From an uncultured Eggerthellaceae bacterium (GTDB taxonomy: Bacteria > Actinomycetota > Coriobacteriia > Coriobacteriales > Eggerthellaceae), in the NCBI GenBank assembly GCA_910588945.1, contig CAJUSF010000041.1:60644-124643 (forward strand): DNA of 64,000 nt. Direction: 5' to 3'. Each line of letters opens with the position of its first letter. Position 1 is the stretch's first letter. The notes under the pieces were generated by a model. That model saw nothing but the letters and a program-made list of their open reading frames with translations. It searched no databases and had not been told where the DNA came from. Of the stretch, positions 7,702 to 16,817 are shown piece by piece. Position numbers and translations under genes: made by a program.

Positions 7702-9126
7702 CTATAAGTCATCTGCAAGCTGCAAGCTATCGAGCGTCATTATGCTCGCATCCAACAGAGAGGCATCGTCTTCATCATGCGTTGCAACCAAAAGAGCACG
7801 ACCGCCCAATGCATTCAAGATAACGCGTGCCGCAGATCGCTTGGCAGCATCATCCAATCCCGAGAACGGCTCATCCATCAGTACAATGCTCGATCTGTGT
7901 GCAAGCGCACGTGCTATCTGCACGCGACGTTTCATGCCGCCCGACAGGTCCCTGACCTGCTTGTTTTGCCATGTACTCTCATCGGGAATGAGCTCGGACA
8001 AAAGCTCATCGCCGCGAACGGTCTCTGCCTTATCGCGGGCCGTGAGAGCTATGTTCTCAAGCGCGCTGCAACCTTCGATGAGCCTATCATCCTGAAACAC
8101 CACAGATATGAGGTCATTGCCCATGATCTGCCCCCCATCCGGTCGCTCAAGCATAGAAATGGCTCTCAAAAGCGTGGTCTTGCCCGCTCCCGAGGGCGCC
8201 ATAAGGCAGACCCGCATACCCGGATCCATCTGCACAGAGACAGACGACAAGATGACCTGCCCACCAAAGGCTTTATCCAGGCGATTGACATTCAGCCCAA
8301 AAGAGACGTCGGCCACACCCGAATCCATATCCGCATTCGCACTCGCTTCCGAATGCGCACGGCACACGCGTCTACTGAGCAGGTAGCCGGGAATATCACA
8401 GATCCTATCAAACAGTGCGATGAAAGCCTTCTCGCAAAGCCAGCCCAAAACAATGACGACAGCGGTCCACGAGATTATCATCGCCACATCAAGCGTGAGT
8501 TTTGACAGATAAACCGCCTCGCCGATGGAACTTCCCGGCAATCCTATGAGCTCTGCCGCAACTCCCGCTTTCCAGCTCATGGCAACAGCCGTTTTGAGCG
8601 CCGCTCGCAAAAATGGCGCGTATTGAGGAAGCTCGATCAGAGTGATGCGCGAAAAGGGTCGCACATCAAAGACGCTCGCAAGTTCATCCAAACTGCGATC
8701 TCTGTTCGCGGCAGCCTCGATCATAGCGGCATATATCGGCGGGAATACCACCATTGCAACCACGATCGACGTGGTCACATGCGAACCCGCGAGCACGAGC
8801 AGCAATGCAATTATGCACACCACAGGCGCACTTTTGACCACATTGATAGCGGGCGAGAGAGCATCTCTTACGATTGCGAACTTCGACGCGAAGGCGCCGA
8901 AAACGCACCCCAGCAGCAAAGCGCAAAGAAATCCCAGCCCAATACGGATCGCCGACCAAGCGATCGAGACCCAAAACGATGTCGTCTGTGCGGCAGAAAC
9001 AAGGGCGACACACGACTCGACAGGACCACAGAACAGCATCGGATTTCCGATAGCCATAGAAGCCAGCTGCCAGATCGCAAGCCAGGCGAGGATCACCGCA
9101 ATCCGTTTCGCCCAACGTTGCTTCAC
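7702..9126 (-). CDS. ABC transporter, fused permease and ATPase (SsuC/SsuB-like)
   Basis: A 474-residue protein joining two usually separate chains. Residues 1 to about 250 form a BPD-type permease with five or six membrane helices and an EAA-type loop. Residues about 275-474 form the ATPase, with Walker A APSGAGKTTLL, signature LSGGMKRRVQIA and Walker B IVLMDEPFSGLDD. The start is GTG 9126. With the lipoprotein at 9211 it makes a complete importer of the nitrate/sulfonate/taurine class; the substrate is not evident. Confidence 0.85.
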   Translation of the reverse strand: MKQRWAKRIAVILAWLAIWQLASMAIGNPMLFCGPVESCVALVSAAQTTSFWVSIAWSAIRIGLGFLCALLLGCVFGAFASKFAIVRDALSPAINVVKSAPVVCIIALLLVLAGSHVTTSIVVAMVVFPPIYAAMIEAAANRDRSLDELASVFDVRPFSRITLIELPQYAPFLRAALKTAVAMSWKAGVAAELIGLPGSSIGEAVYLSKLTLDVAMIISWTAVVIVLGWLCEKAFIALFDRICDIPGYLLSRRVCRAHSEASANADMDSGVADVSFGLNVNRLDKAFGGQVILSSVSVQMDPGMRVCLMAPSGAGKTTLLRAISMLERPDGGQIMGNDLISVVFQDDRLIEGCSALENIALTARDKAETVRGDELLSELIPDESTWQNKQVRDLSGGMKRRVQIARALAHRSSIVLMDEPFSGLDDAAKRSAARVILNALGGRALLVATHDEDDASLLDASIMTLDSLQLADDL

Positions 9127-9210
9127 CTATCCGCACTCCAATCAATCCGCATCTTTCCTATCAATCCTCCGTCATCAATCCGATCGCGGCCCTGCCGATC
9201 GCACCAACGC

Positions 9211-10320
9211 TCATCGCGTCTCTATATAGTAAAAGTCATCCTCAGGAAGCGCGCCTCCGACAGATTCCGGCGAATAGGCCATGAGCACTCCGAGATATCC
9301 CGCAAGCACATCTTTCATATCATCGCCCGTCAGGCACACAACATTGCACAACGGAATCGCAGTTTCAGCTACCGTCGCGTTGCCGATGATGCCAAGCTCA
9401 ACCAGAAGATCAGCATACGCCGTCGGATCATCATTCACAGATGAAACGGACTCAGCATGCGCATTGAGAAACAGTTCTACCAGCTCAGGGTTGTTCTCGA
9501 GAAACTCCGAGCGAACCACGGTAACACCCGTAACGAGACGCCCCGCATCGGAATCGGCATCGTCCACACCGCCGCTGCCGGCCTCGGATTGCGCCTCAAC
9601 AGCCGCCTCGCTTCCATCCGCCATAGCATCCCACTGCTCGGTCAGGTCCATCACCGAATGAAGTGAGTCGTTCTGGATGGTAGCCGATGTCGCAAACGGC
9701 TGCGGGAGGATCCCTACAGAACTCGGATCCGCAGAGATCAACGCTGCCACCTCAGAAGGCTCAGAGCGAAACTCGATGTTCACATCACCTTCGCCAACAC
9801 CCGCCTCCGACAGAAGATGCTTAAGCGTGTATTCGGGAACAGTTCCCTTGCCGGTCATATATATAGTACGGCCAATAAGATCCGCGACCTGCACATCATC
9901 GCACGACGCGAGCTCCTCATCGCCTGTAACGGCATAAAGCACCCCCATCGTGTTGACGTCGATCACCTCAATGCCGCCGTTTTTGTTGTACAGAGTAGCT
10001 GCCAAATTCGCCGGAATGAGCGCGATATCCAGATCACCCGAAGCGAGCTTGGGCACCAGTTCATCAGCAGCTGTCACAATATCGAAACTGTATTCGGGTC
10101 CGTCTTGCTTAATCATGTCGGCAAGCCCGATAGCAGTTGGGCCTTTCATCGCGCCGATACGGATGGGCTCATCTACTACAGTCTGCTGCGTTTGCTCCTG
10201 TTCAGAGGAAGACGACGTTGTGCTCTCGCCGGCGCAGCCAACAAGCAGAAGCACCAACAAAACGCTTGCGAGCGCAAAGGAGACAACAGCAGTTCTTCCG
10301 ACCAGTCTTTTAATGGGCAT
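9211..10320 (-). CDS. ABC transporter substrate-binding lipoprotein
   Basis: A 369-residue exported protein. The start at ATG 10320 (MPIKRLVGR) follows GAAAGGTTCAAA. The signal peptide ends in the lipobox LLVGCAGES, so the mature protein is anchored by lipidated Cys, followed by a Ser/Glu/Gln linker. The mature part begins IRIGAMKGPTAIGLADM, as in NMT1/SsuA-like binding proteins. It sits upstream of the fused permease-ATPase in the same direction. A short Ala/Glu/Gly-rich insertion around residues 240-260 looks like a loop. The 214 bases to the divergent 10535 gene must hold both promoters. Confidence 0.85.
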   Translation of the reverse strand: MPIKRLVGRTAVVSFALASVLLVLLLVGCAGESTTSSSSEQEQTQQTVVDEPIRIGAMKGPTAIGLADMIKQDGPEYSFDIVTAADELVPKLASGDLDIALIPANLAATLYNKNGGIEVIDVNTMGVLYAVTGDEELASCDDVQVADLIGRTIYMTGKGTVPEYTLKHLLSEAGVGEGDVNIEFRSEPSEVAALISADPSSVGILPQPFATSATIQNDSLHSVMDLTEQWDAMADGSEAAVEAQSEAGSGGVDDADSDAGRLVTGVTVVRSEFLENNPELVELFLNAHAESVSSVNDDPTAYADLLVELGIIGNATVAETAIPLCNVVCLTGDDMKDVLAGYLGVLMAYSPESVGGALPEDDFYYIETR

Positions 10321-10534
10321 TTTGAACCTTTCAAGATCAACATAGGCTTCTGAAATCCTGTTTGCAATGCAATGAAAGATATCATATGTCGGTTGGATGT
10401 GATAGCCTTCGATCCGTTGATTGGGCAGCTTGCACACATATATAGACCAAGTGGATGCATTTTGTAGCTGCAAAAGAAAATGAAGGCAACATACAATCAC
10501 TGACGAAAACACCATAGACCAACGAGGAGAACCT

Positions 10535-12400
10535 ATGGCTTTAATGGAGGTAGTAAGGCCGTCTGAACCTCAGGCGGCGGCGCAGGATCTTTGCGACACG
10601 CTAGCGCGGCGCGCGAGGTCCGGATCGTTGGGCACATGCCCGGTGGAACTGTCTGACGCATTCGTGGGGCTTTGTGCTGCGCAATCATGCGGAAAGTGCG
10701 TTCCGTGCCGTGTTGGACTTGCCCAGATGAAGAATCTGCTCGAATCCATATTGGACGGCAAAGCTTCGGAAAAGGACTTGTCCACGCTTGAGAAAACGGC
10801 GCGCAACGCCTATCTGAGTGCAGATTGTGCGATAGGTTATGAGGCCGGTGCCATGGTCATCCGCGCACTTAAAGGCTTCAAATCTGATTTTGTCAGCCAC
10901 GCAGATCGCGGCCTTTGCAGCGCAGGTTCGCGCGATGCGGTTCCCTGCATGGCGGGATGCCCTGCACACGTGGATATCCCGGGTTATGTAGCGCTGGTCG
11001 GAGCCGGACGTTACGCCGATGCGCTGCGTCTTATTCGCAAGGACAATCCCTTCCCGCTTGCATGTGGGCTTATCTGCGAGCATCCCTGCGAACTCGGATG
11101 CCGCCGCGGTGTTGTTGATGACGCAATCAACATACGTGCGCTCAAACGCTTTGCTGTCGACAACTCGCCTGAGATGTTCTCAGTCGCACCCGACGGGCAA
11201 CCAAGCGATGTTTCTTCTCCTTTCCACCATGAACCGACCGGGAAACGTGTTGCGATCGTTGGTGGCGGTCCTGCGGGTCTCACCGCAGCATACTATCTTG
11301 CGCTCATGGGGCATACGCCCGTGATCTACGAGCAGCGCGATCACCTCGGTGGAATGATGCGCTACGGCATCCCGGCATATCGCTTCCCGCGCGCCGAGCT
11401 TGATCGCGAGATCAACTGGATCATCTCTCAAGGTATCGAAGTGCACTGCAACACCTCGGTGCCAAACGATATAACGTTCGAAAAGCTGCAAGAGGACAAT
11501 GATGCGGTCTATCTTGCCATCGGCGCTCATGTTGAGAAGTCGATCGGCCTTGAAGGCGAAAAGGCCGAAGGTGTTCTTTCTGCTGTCGAGATGCTTCGCG
11601 CGATCGGAGATGGATTCCTGAACGACTTCTCCGGCGATCGCATCGTGGTCGTCGGCGGCGGCAATGTCGCAATGGATGTCGCCCGCACCTCGCTTCGCCT
11701 CGGAGCCGAATCGGTCACGGTTGTCTACAGGCGCAGAGTCGAGGACATGACCGCGCAGGCCGAAGAGATCGAAGGCGCCATTGCCGAGGGATGCGAGATC
11801 TTGGAGCTCAACGCTCCCCTTTCCATAGTCACAGAAAACGGCAAGGTCGCAGGCCTCGAAGTGCAGCCTCAGATCATTGGCGATTTTGACCGCGGTCGTC
11901 CCAAGCCAGTGAAGGCCGACTGCCCTCCTGCGATCATCGAGTGCGAACGCGTGCTCATGGCGGTCGGTCAGGCTATCGACGGAGAGAGCCTCGGTATCAA
12001 CGGCCTGACGCTGAAACGCGGACAGATCGTTGCTAATGAATTTGGCGAGATCGAAGGTTTGCCCGGCGTGTTCTCCGGCGGCGATTGCGAAAGCGGACCG
12101 GCCACGGTCATCCGCGCGATCGGTGCTGGCAAGGCCGCAGCGCGAAATATCGATACCTATCTTGGATTCGACCATACCATCACCTGCGATGTGGACATCC
12201 CCGTTGCAGTAACAGCGGATCGCATGGCTTGCGGGCGCTCCAACACTACAGAGCGCGCCGCCGATGCCAGAAAGCACGACTTCGACATCATGGAGCAAGG
12301 TCTCTCCGATCAGGAAGCCTGCCAGGAATCGGATAGATGCCTGAGATGCGACCAATTCGGATTCGGCGGATTTCGCGGAGGAAGGACCTGCTCATGGTAG
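10535..12400 (+). CDS. GltD-type FAD/NAD(P) oxidoreductase with NuoF-like Fe-S head, hydrogenase partner
   Basis: A 621-residue cytoplasmic electron-transfer protein. Residues about 45-115 match the NuoF C-terminal [4Fe-4S] domain (CGKCVPCRVG plus a later Cys). Then comes a ferredoxin-like Cys region (CMAGCPAHVDIPGY; CGLICEHPCELGC), and a GltD-type flavin fold with GGGPAGLTAAYYLALMG for FAD and VVGGGNVAMDVARTS for NAD(P). The C-terminus carries a CLRCDQF motif. GAGGAG lies six bases before ATG 10535. The stop overlaps the hydrogenase start by seven bases, so the two are co-translated and probably form an NAD(P)H-linked hydrogenase complex. Confidence 0.85.
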   Translation: MALMEVVRPSEPQAAAQDLCDTLARRARSGSLGTCPVELSDAFVGLCAAQSCGKCVPCRVGLAQMKNLLESILDGKASEKDLSTLEKTARNAYLSADCAIGYEAGAMVIRALKGFKSDFVSHADRGLCSAGSRDAVPCMAGCPAHVDIPGYVALVGAGRYADALRLIRKDNPFPLACGLICEHPCELGCRRGVVDDAINIRALKRFAVDNSPEMFSVAPDGQPSDVSSPFHHEPTGKRVAIVGGGPAGLTAAYYLALMGHTPVIYEQRDHLGGMMRYGIPAYRFPRAELDREINWIISQGIEVHCNTSVPNDITFEKLQEDNDAVYLAIGAHVEKSIGLEGEKAEGVLSAVEMLRAIGDGFLNDFSGDRIVVVGGGNVAMDVARTSLRLGAESVTVVYRRRVEDMTAQAEEIEGAIAEGCEILELNAPLSIVTENGKVAGLEVQPQIIGDFDRGRPKPVKADCPPAIIECERVLMAVGQAIDGESLGINGLTLKRGQIVANEFGEIEGLPGVFSGGDCESGPATVIRAIGAGKAAARNIDTYLGFDHTITCDVDIPVAVTADRMACGRSNTTERAADARKHDFDIMEQGLSDQEACQESDRCLRCDQFGFGGFRGGRTCSW

Positions 12401-14274
12401 AGAAGATGATAAATGCAACTATAAACGACAAAGCTGTCGAATTCCCAGAAGGCTCCACCATCCTTGGCGCGGCAAAGGCTACAGGCATCGATATCCCTAC
12501 GCTTTGCGGGCTGAAAGAAGTGAACGAGATCGGCGCCTGCCGCGTATGCGTGGTCGAGGTTGAAGGCGTCGAGCGGCTTGTACCTGCATGTACGACAAAG
12601 CTCGAGAATGGAATGGTCATCCATACCGACACCCCGCGAGTATTAGAGTCAAGACGCACGACCGTCGAGCTCCTTCTTTCGCAGCACAACACCGAATGCG
12701 CCATCTGCGTACGCAACGGCAACTGCGTGTTACAAAAGCTGGCACAAGAGCTCAACATCCTCAGCATTCCTTTTGAAAAGGACATCAAGTGGAACACTTG
12801 GAACGAACGATTTCCGCTCATTCGCGATTCCGCAAAATGCGTCAGATGTCTCAGGTGTGTTCAGATCTGTGCAAAGGTCCAAGGCTGTGACGTTTGGGAT
12901 ATCCAAAATCGCGCTACGCGCCTTGATGTAGGCGTTCACGGAGGCATCGGCATCGAAGAGGCTGGCTGCACGCTTTGTGGCCAGTGTGTCACCCATTGTC
13001 CGACAGGCGCACTTCGCGAGCGCGATGATGTGGACGAGGTGCTTGCAGCCCTCGCCGATCCGGACACTGTTACAGTCGTGCAGGTGGCACCGGCGGTACG
13101 CACATCTTGGTGGGAGCAGATCGGACTTTCGAAAGAAGAAGCTACCGAAGAAAAGCTCGTTTCCGCACTGCGTGCGATCGGATTCGATTACGTATTCGAC
13201 ACAAACTTCGCAGCCGACATGACGATAATGGAGGAAGGCAGCGAATTCCTCGATCGTCTAAACGGGAGCGGCCCGCTACCTATGTTCACATCTTGCTGCC
13301 CCGGCTGGATCCGCTTCGTTAAAGAATACCATCCGGATAAGCTTCCAAATGTTTCCTCAGCGAAATCCCCACAGCAGATATTCGGGGCGCTGCTCAAAGA
13401 GTATGTAGGTCCTAAGCTCAAGATGGCTCCTGCGCGAAACGGCCATGACAGACTCGAAGGCGTGCGCGAAGGTGCAGGACTCGGAATAGGCATCGACACC
13501 AATCCCGTCGGCAGCGGAGTCAACGATGATGCCAATTTGGCCGCAATCGCAGAAGGCGGTGCGCTTGGCGAAAACGAAAAGAGCTACAAAGGCAAGCGTA
13601 TTTTCAATGTTTCATGCATGCCTTGCATTGCAAAGAAGTACGAGGCGGCCGTCGAAGAGATGGTGCGCGAACAAGACCGCGACGTCGATGCGGTCATCAC
13701 GGTCCGCGAACTCGTAAGACTGATTCGTCTTATGCATGTGAATGTCGAGGCGCTTGAAGGCACTGCTTTCGATGATCCAATGGATGAAGGGTCGGGCGCA
13801 GCCGTTATTTTCGGTGCAACCGGTGGCGTCATGGAAGCGGCTCTTAGAAGCGCATACTATCTGGTTACGGGAACCAATCCCGATCCGAACGCGTTCAGCG
13901 ACGTGCGTGGACTCGACGGATGGCGCGAGAAAACCTTCGACATGGCCGGAACACCTGTAAGGATAGCGGTTGCCAGCGGACTTGCAAACGCCGACAAGCT
14001 CATCCGCGCGATAGATGCGGGCGAGGTTGAATACGATTTCATTGAGATCATGGCTTGTCCGGGAGGATGCGTCGGAGGAGGCGGGCAACCAATCCATGAG
14101 GCGCAGGAGCTCGCCGGTGTTCGCGGACAGCAGCTATACGGCCTAGACAAGGCGCGCAACATCCGTTTCAGTCACGAGAATCCTCATGTTGTCACCTGCT
14201 ATGAGGAGTTCTTGGAAAAGCCTCTTTCGCATAAGGCACATGAACTGCTCCATACTGAACAGGAAAAATGGTAG
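12394..14274 (+). CDS. [FeFe] hydrogenase catalytic subunit
   Basis: A 626-residue protein starting at ATG 12394 behind GGAGGAAGG. Domains in order: a [2Fe-2S] ferredoxin (CGLKEVNEIGACRVC), the His-Cys3 cluster (HNTECAICVRNGNC), two [4Fe-4S] clusters (CVRCLRCVQIC; CTLCGQCVTHC), then the H-cluster domain with TSCCPGW, MPCIAKKYEA and MACPGGCVGGGGQP. All H-cluster ligands are present. The layout resembles HydA of multimeric NAD-linked, possibly bifurcating enzymes. No NuoE-like subunit is adjacent, and no HydE/F/G maturases are in the window. The reaction is proton reduction or hydrogen oxidation. Confidence 0.95.
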   Translation: MVEKMINATINDKAVEFPEGSTILGAAKATGIDIPTLCGLKEVNEIGACRVCVVEVEGVERLVPACTTKLENGMVIHTDTPRVLESRRTTVELLLSQHNTECAICVRNGNCVLQKLAQELNILSIPFEKDIKWNTWNERFPLIRDSAKCVRCLRCVQICAKVQGCDVWDIQNRATRLDVGVHGGIGIEEAGCTLCGQCVTHCPTGALRERDDVDEVLAALADPDTVTVVQVAPAVRTSWWEQIGLSKEEATEEKLVSALRAIGFDYVFDTNFAADMTIMEEGSEFLDRLNGSGPLPMFTSCCPGWIRFVKEYHPDKLPNVSSAKSPQQIFGALLKEYVGPKLKMAPARNGHDRLEGVREGAGLGIGIDTNPVGSGVNDDANLAAIAEGGALGENEKSYKGKRIFNVSCMPCIAKKYEAAVEEMVREQDRDVDAVITVRELVRLIRLMHVNVEALEGTAFDDPMDEGSGAAVIFGATGGVMEAALRSAYYLVTGTNPDPNAFSDVRGLDGWREKTFDMAGTPVRIAVASGLANADKLIRAIDAGEVEYDFIEIMACPGGCVGGGGQPIHEAQELAGVRGQQLYGLDKARNIRFSHENPHVVTCYEEFLEKPLSHKAHELLHTEQEKW

Positions 14275-14325
14275 TGATGCGCTTGATGGTGAGTTGCCAT
14301 CAATAGAGCATCAAACACATAACAG

Positions 14326-14367
14326 CAAACAACCCGTATGCTCTCCAAAGACATGCGGGTTGTTTGA
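14326..14367 (+). terminator. Terminator of the hydrogenase operon
   Basis: A strong stem pairs AAACAACCCG with CGGGTTGTTT, extended by flanking ATG/CAT, and is followed by a short T-rich tail. It begins about 50 bases after the hydrogenase stop and separates it from the transporter remnant. Confidence 0.7.
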
Positions 14368-14426
14368 TTTCAAGGCAGAGACACCAACATTCAACAGCGC
14401 AAGATGCCTCGTCCCATAACGACAGC

Positions 14427-14915
14427 CTTCCTGCAGGTCATACGGATGCTCCGCATCACCTTAGCTGGCGGACCTTCGTTACGCCGAATACAGTATCCAT
14501 GCTCGTCGCCTTCACGGCGGTCTTTCTAGCCATACCTGTACCGAAACTAATAGTTGATGGCGTGGGGCTTCTTGCGAACGCAACGTCCGGAATGTGCATG
14601 TTTTATCTTGGAGCGCTGCTATTCTATTCCGATTGGAAATCAGCGCTTAAAACGCGTGACCTTTACATCGGAGCGATCATTAAAATGGTGGTCCTACCCA
14701 TCGTGCTTGCAAGGCTCCTTATTTGGTGGGGTGTGCTCCCGATCGAAATGGTGCAGTGCTTCACGATTATCACAGCTCTTCCAGTCATGACGCTGGTTCC
14801 GATCATCGCGAGCAAGAACGGCCACGAAGGCGACTACGCCGCCGGAATAACCGTTGCAACCCTTGTAATGAGTGTTGTTACGATACCATTTGTGGCATGG
14901 ATCGATTCTCTGTAG
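14427..14915 (+). pseudogene. C-terminal half of an auxin efflux carrier (AEC) family transporter
   Basis: The open frame reads TPNTVSMLVAFTAVFLAIPV and then NATSGMCMFYLGALLF, followed by three or four more membrane helices to the stop. This is the second half of AEC transporters, which are about 300 residues with ten helices. The N-terminal half is missing, because the preceding sequence is the hydrogenase terminator. No convincing start or ribosome-binding site lies at the beginning of the similarity. I read it as 5'-truncated and non-functional, although a half-size membrane protein cannot be ruled out. Confidence 0.6.
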
Positions 14916-15041
14916 AGAGCTGAGGGTTCCACATTATGGCGTCCTATGTTTGCGAGAATAGACAAAGAAATGAGGTTTGTTTTTTATGCTTCACACAAGC
15001 TGAAGACTTATAATGATCGAAGCAAGAAGTTAGGGGCAAAA

Positions 15042-15326
15042 ATGAACTACCACTACAAAGATGTTGAATTTATTTGCGATACCGACATTCCCGAAGAAGA
15101 AGCCCAGGCATACATTGAGCATCTAAAAGAAAAGCATGGAGATAACCTCGTTCAGGTGACAGCCACGATTGACGGCGAGTATGTAGACCTCAATTATCGG
15201 TTTATGCAATCCGGCGAGCCTTTTGAGCGAATTCGCCGCATAACGGGCTATCTTGTTGGAACGCTCGATCGTTTCAATGACGGAAAAAGGGCCGAGGAGC
15301 ACGACCGCGTAAAGCATCATCTGTAA
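15042..15326 (+). CDS. Stand-alone glycyl-radical domain resembling the NrdD C-terminus
   Basis: A 94-residue soluble protein. The start is ATG 15042 (MNYHYKDVEF) after AGGGGC. The last 35 residues contain FERIRRITGYLVGTLDRFND and differ from the NrdD radical loop at only a few positions, with the radical glycine at about residue 69. The first 55 residues (CDTDIPEEEAQAYIEHLKEK) do not match NrdD, and the zinc cysteines are absent. Codons for the shared part differ at many third positions, so the protein sequence rather than the DNA has been conserved. The closest known analogy is GrcA/YfiD, a spare radical domain for pyruvate formate-lyase. Confidence 0.75.
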   Translation: MNYHYKDVEFICDTDIPEEEAQAYIEHLKEKHGDNLVQVTATIDGEYVDLNYRFMQSGEPFERIRRITGYLVGTLDRFNDGKRAEEHDRVKHHL

Positions 15327-15360
15327 AGCACGCCAAAAACAGAAACGAATTTACAATGCA

Positions 15361-15391
15361 GAAAGATCCGCCAGCGCGGATCTTTCTTTTG
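15361..15391 (+). terminator. Rho-independent terminator after the glycyl-radical gene
   Basis: GAAAGATCCGC pairs with GCGGATCTTTC and is followed by a T-rich tail, about 35 bases after the stop. Confidence 0.8.
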
Positions 15392-15445
15392 TTATCTTTT
15401 TGCATAAAAAGTGCTGCCTTCTGCTTACGTGATTAGGCTTTTGCA

Positions 15446-15481
15446 GGAGCGCCCCCCATCAGATTGCTGCTGTACCAAAAC
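15446..15481 (-). repeat. Degenerate terminal CRISPR repeat
   Basis: Only the right half still matches the array repeat (CAGATTGC...CCAAAAC), with several changes; the left half is lost. It is followed by exactly 30 bases (15482-15511) and a good repeat at 15512, so the pair keeps the repeat-spacer period of the array. Degenerate end repeats mark the leader-distal (oldest) end of CRISPR arrays. Confidence 0.7.
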
Positions 15482-15511
15482 CCTCCCTTAGGCTCGGTGC
15501 TCAGGATACCC

Positions 15512-15547
15512 GTTTGATTACCAGTCAGATTGCCACTGCTCCAAAAC
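15512..15547 (-). repeat. Isolated CRISPR repeat, one mismatch
   Basis: A 36-base copy of the array repeat with one substitution (GATTACC for GACTACC). It forms the left border of the segment that carries the XRE-membrane gene. The next repeat to the right is 1449 bases away instead of 30. Confidence 0.9.
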
Positions 15548-15736
15548 TGTGGTGAAGCGACTTCACGCGCCTGCACCAAATGCTTTTAGAGATGCTTCAA
15601 AGATTGCTCCCATTCAGCTTTAGTCCTTGAAGCATACGGAAAGGAAACGATGGGACGGGGCAATGCTTCGAAGAAACACTACCCCAATCTGTCCTTCTGA
15701 TATGCTCTCCCACGTAAGCTTTGGGCTGGGCAGTTT

Positions 15737-16759
15737 TTATTCTGCCTTTCCACAGGCTTTCAAGATCAGTGTCGCGGCACCGCAGAGGAGTCCTCCTATG
15801 GGCCAAGGAAGCCAGAAGAATTCGTCAACTTCGCTGCCGTTGCCCAAGGGGATGAATAACAAGCTAAGCGCGATGATGGTCGCCACTATCATGATGCAAC
15901 CGCATATCGGCCCCACGAGCCTGCTCTCCTGTTTGAGCGCAAGCGCGCGCTCACGTTGTTCTTCCGTCAGGTTCGCTCGCTCTATGTCAGATGCGCTCAG
16001 CTCCTTTACGGATTCCTTGTTGTACTCGTCGATGTTCACGCGCCCCAAGGCGAGCGCGCCGTGAACGATGAGCCAAACGTCTATCGCTATGCATACGAGC
16101 ATGGAGAAAGCGGCGAATATATCGTTCATTGACGTTTCGTCTGTCTCGGAGCCGAAAAAGATGACAAGGACTATCCACAAGAAGATGAGGCAGATGCTAA
16201 TAATGAGCTCCCGGGTGAATTGTTCACGCGCCTTCACCTTGTCGGCTTCTGTGTAGAAATCCTCCAGATAGGGATGGAGTTTGACGAATGCAGAATGCTC
16301 AAGCGCTGTCCTGATGATGAATACCAGCCCCGAGCCTATGCCTGCGAAGAGGAGGAGCATGCCGAAACCCGCCGAGATCTTCTCCGGCAGAATACCAACA
16401 TCGGACAATCCTCCGAAAATGACACAGAAGGCCACTCCCAAGATAATGAGCGATATTCCCGTCGGGATCTTCCAGCCAAAGGTTCGCATGATCTTGTCGT
16501 ATCCGAAAAGGTCGGATGGCGCTCGATGCTGCACGAGGGCGGGCGTTGGCCCCTCTCCGGTAAGGTCACCCGTCACAAGATCATCGAGGGTGCAGCCGAA
16601 CAGGTCGCACAAAGCGAGCAACTTGTCAATCTCGGGGCTCGTTGTCCCCGCTTCCCATTTTGTGACGGCTTGTCGGCTCACGCCTATACGTGCCGCGATG
16701 GCCTCTTGCGTCATGTTGTTTGCTGATCGAAGATGCAGCAGGTTTTCTCTGAATGCCAT
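15737..16759 (-). CDS. XRE-family regulator fused to a membrane domain
   Basis: A 340-residue protein. Residues 1-65 are a helix-turn-helix of the XRE/HTH_3 type (MTQEAIAARIGVSRQAVTKW), and the rest holds about six hydrophobic segments separated by short charged loops. Such HTH-membrane proteins are thought to sense membrane or envelope signals; the target genes are unknown. It is the only clear gene in the segment between the CRISPR repeats at 15512 and 16997. The 189 bases between its stop and the left repeat show no gene. GC is similar to the chromosome. Confidence 0.8.
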   Translation of the reverse strand: MAFRENLLHLRSANNMTQEAIAARIGVSRQAVTKWEAGTTSPEIDKLLALCDLFGCTLDDLVTGDLTGEGPTPALVQHRAPSDLFGYDKIMRTFGWKIPTGISLIILGVAFCVIFGGLSDVGILPEKISAGFGMLLLFAGIGSGLVFIIRTALEHSAFVKLHPYLEDFYTEADKVKAREQFTRELIISICLIFLWIVLVIFFGSETDETSMNDIFAAFSMLVCIAIDVWLIVHGALALGRVNIDEYNKESVKELSASDIERANLTEEQRERALALKQESRLVGPICGCIMIVATIIALSLLFIPLGNGSEVDEFFWLPWPIGGLLCGAATLILKACGKAE

Positions 16760-16817
16760 TGGTGTGATTCCTTTTTCATCGGTTGCAATTGTACTGTGTC
16801 GAGATGATCCAAATTAA

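Noticed and set aside
11180..12355. A 391-codon minus-strand frame opposite the GltD-like gene
   Set aside because: Antisense shadow; the plus-strand gene has FAD and NAD motifs and a ribosome-binding site.
15597..15806. A 69-codon minus-strand frame in the left part of the first cassette
   Set aside because: No ribosome-binding site, no recognisable motif, and it overlaps the end of the XRE-membrane gene.
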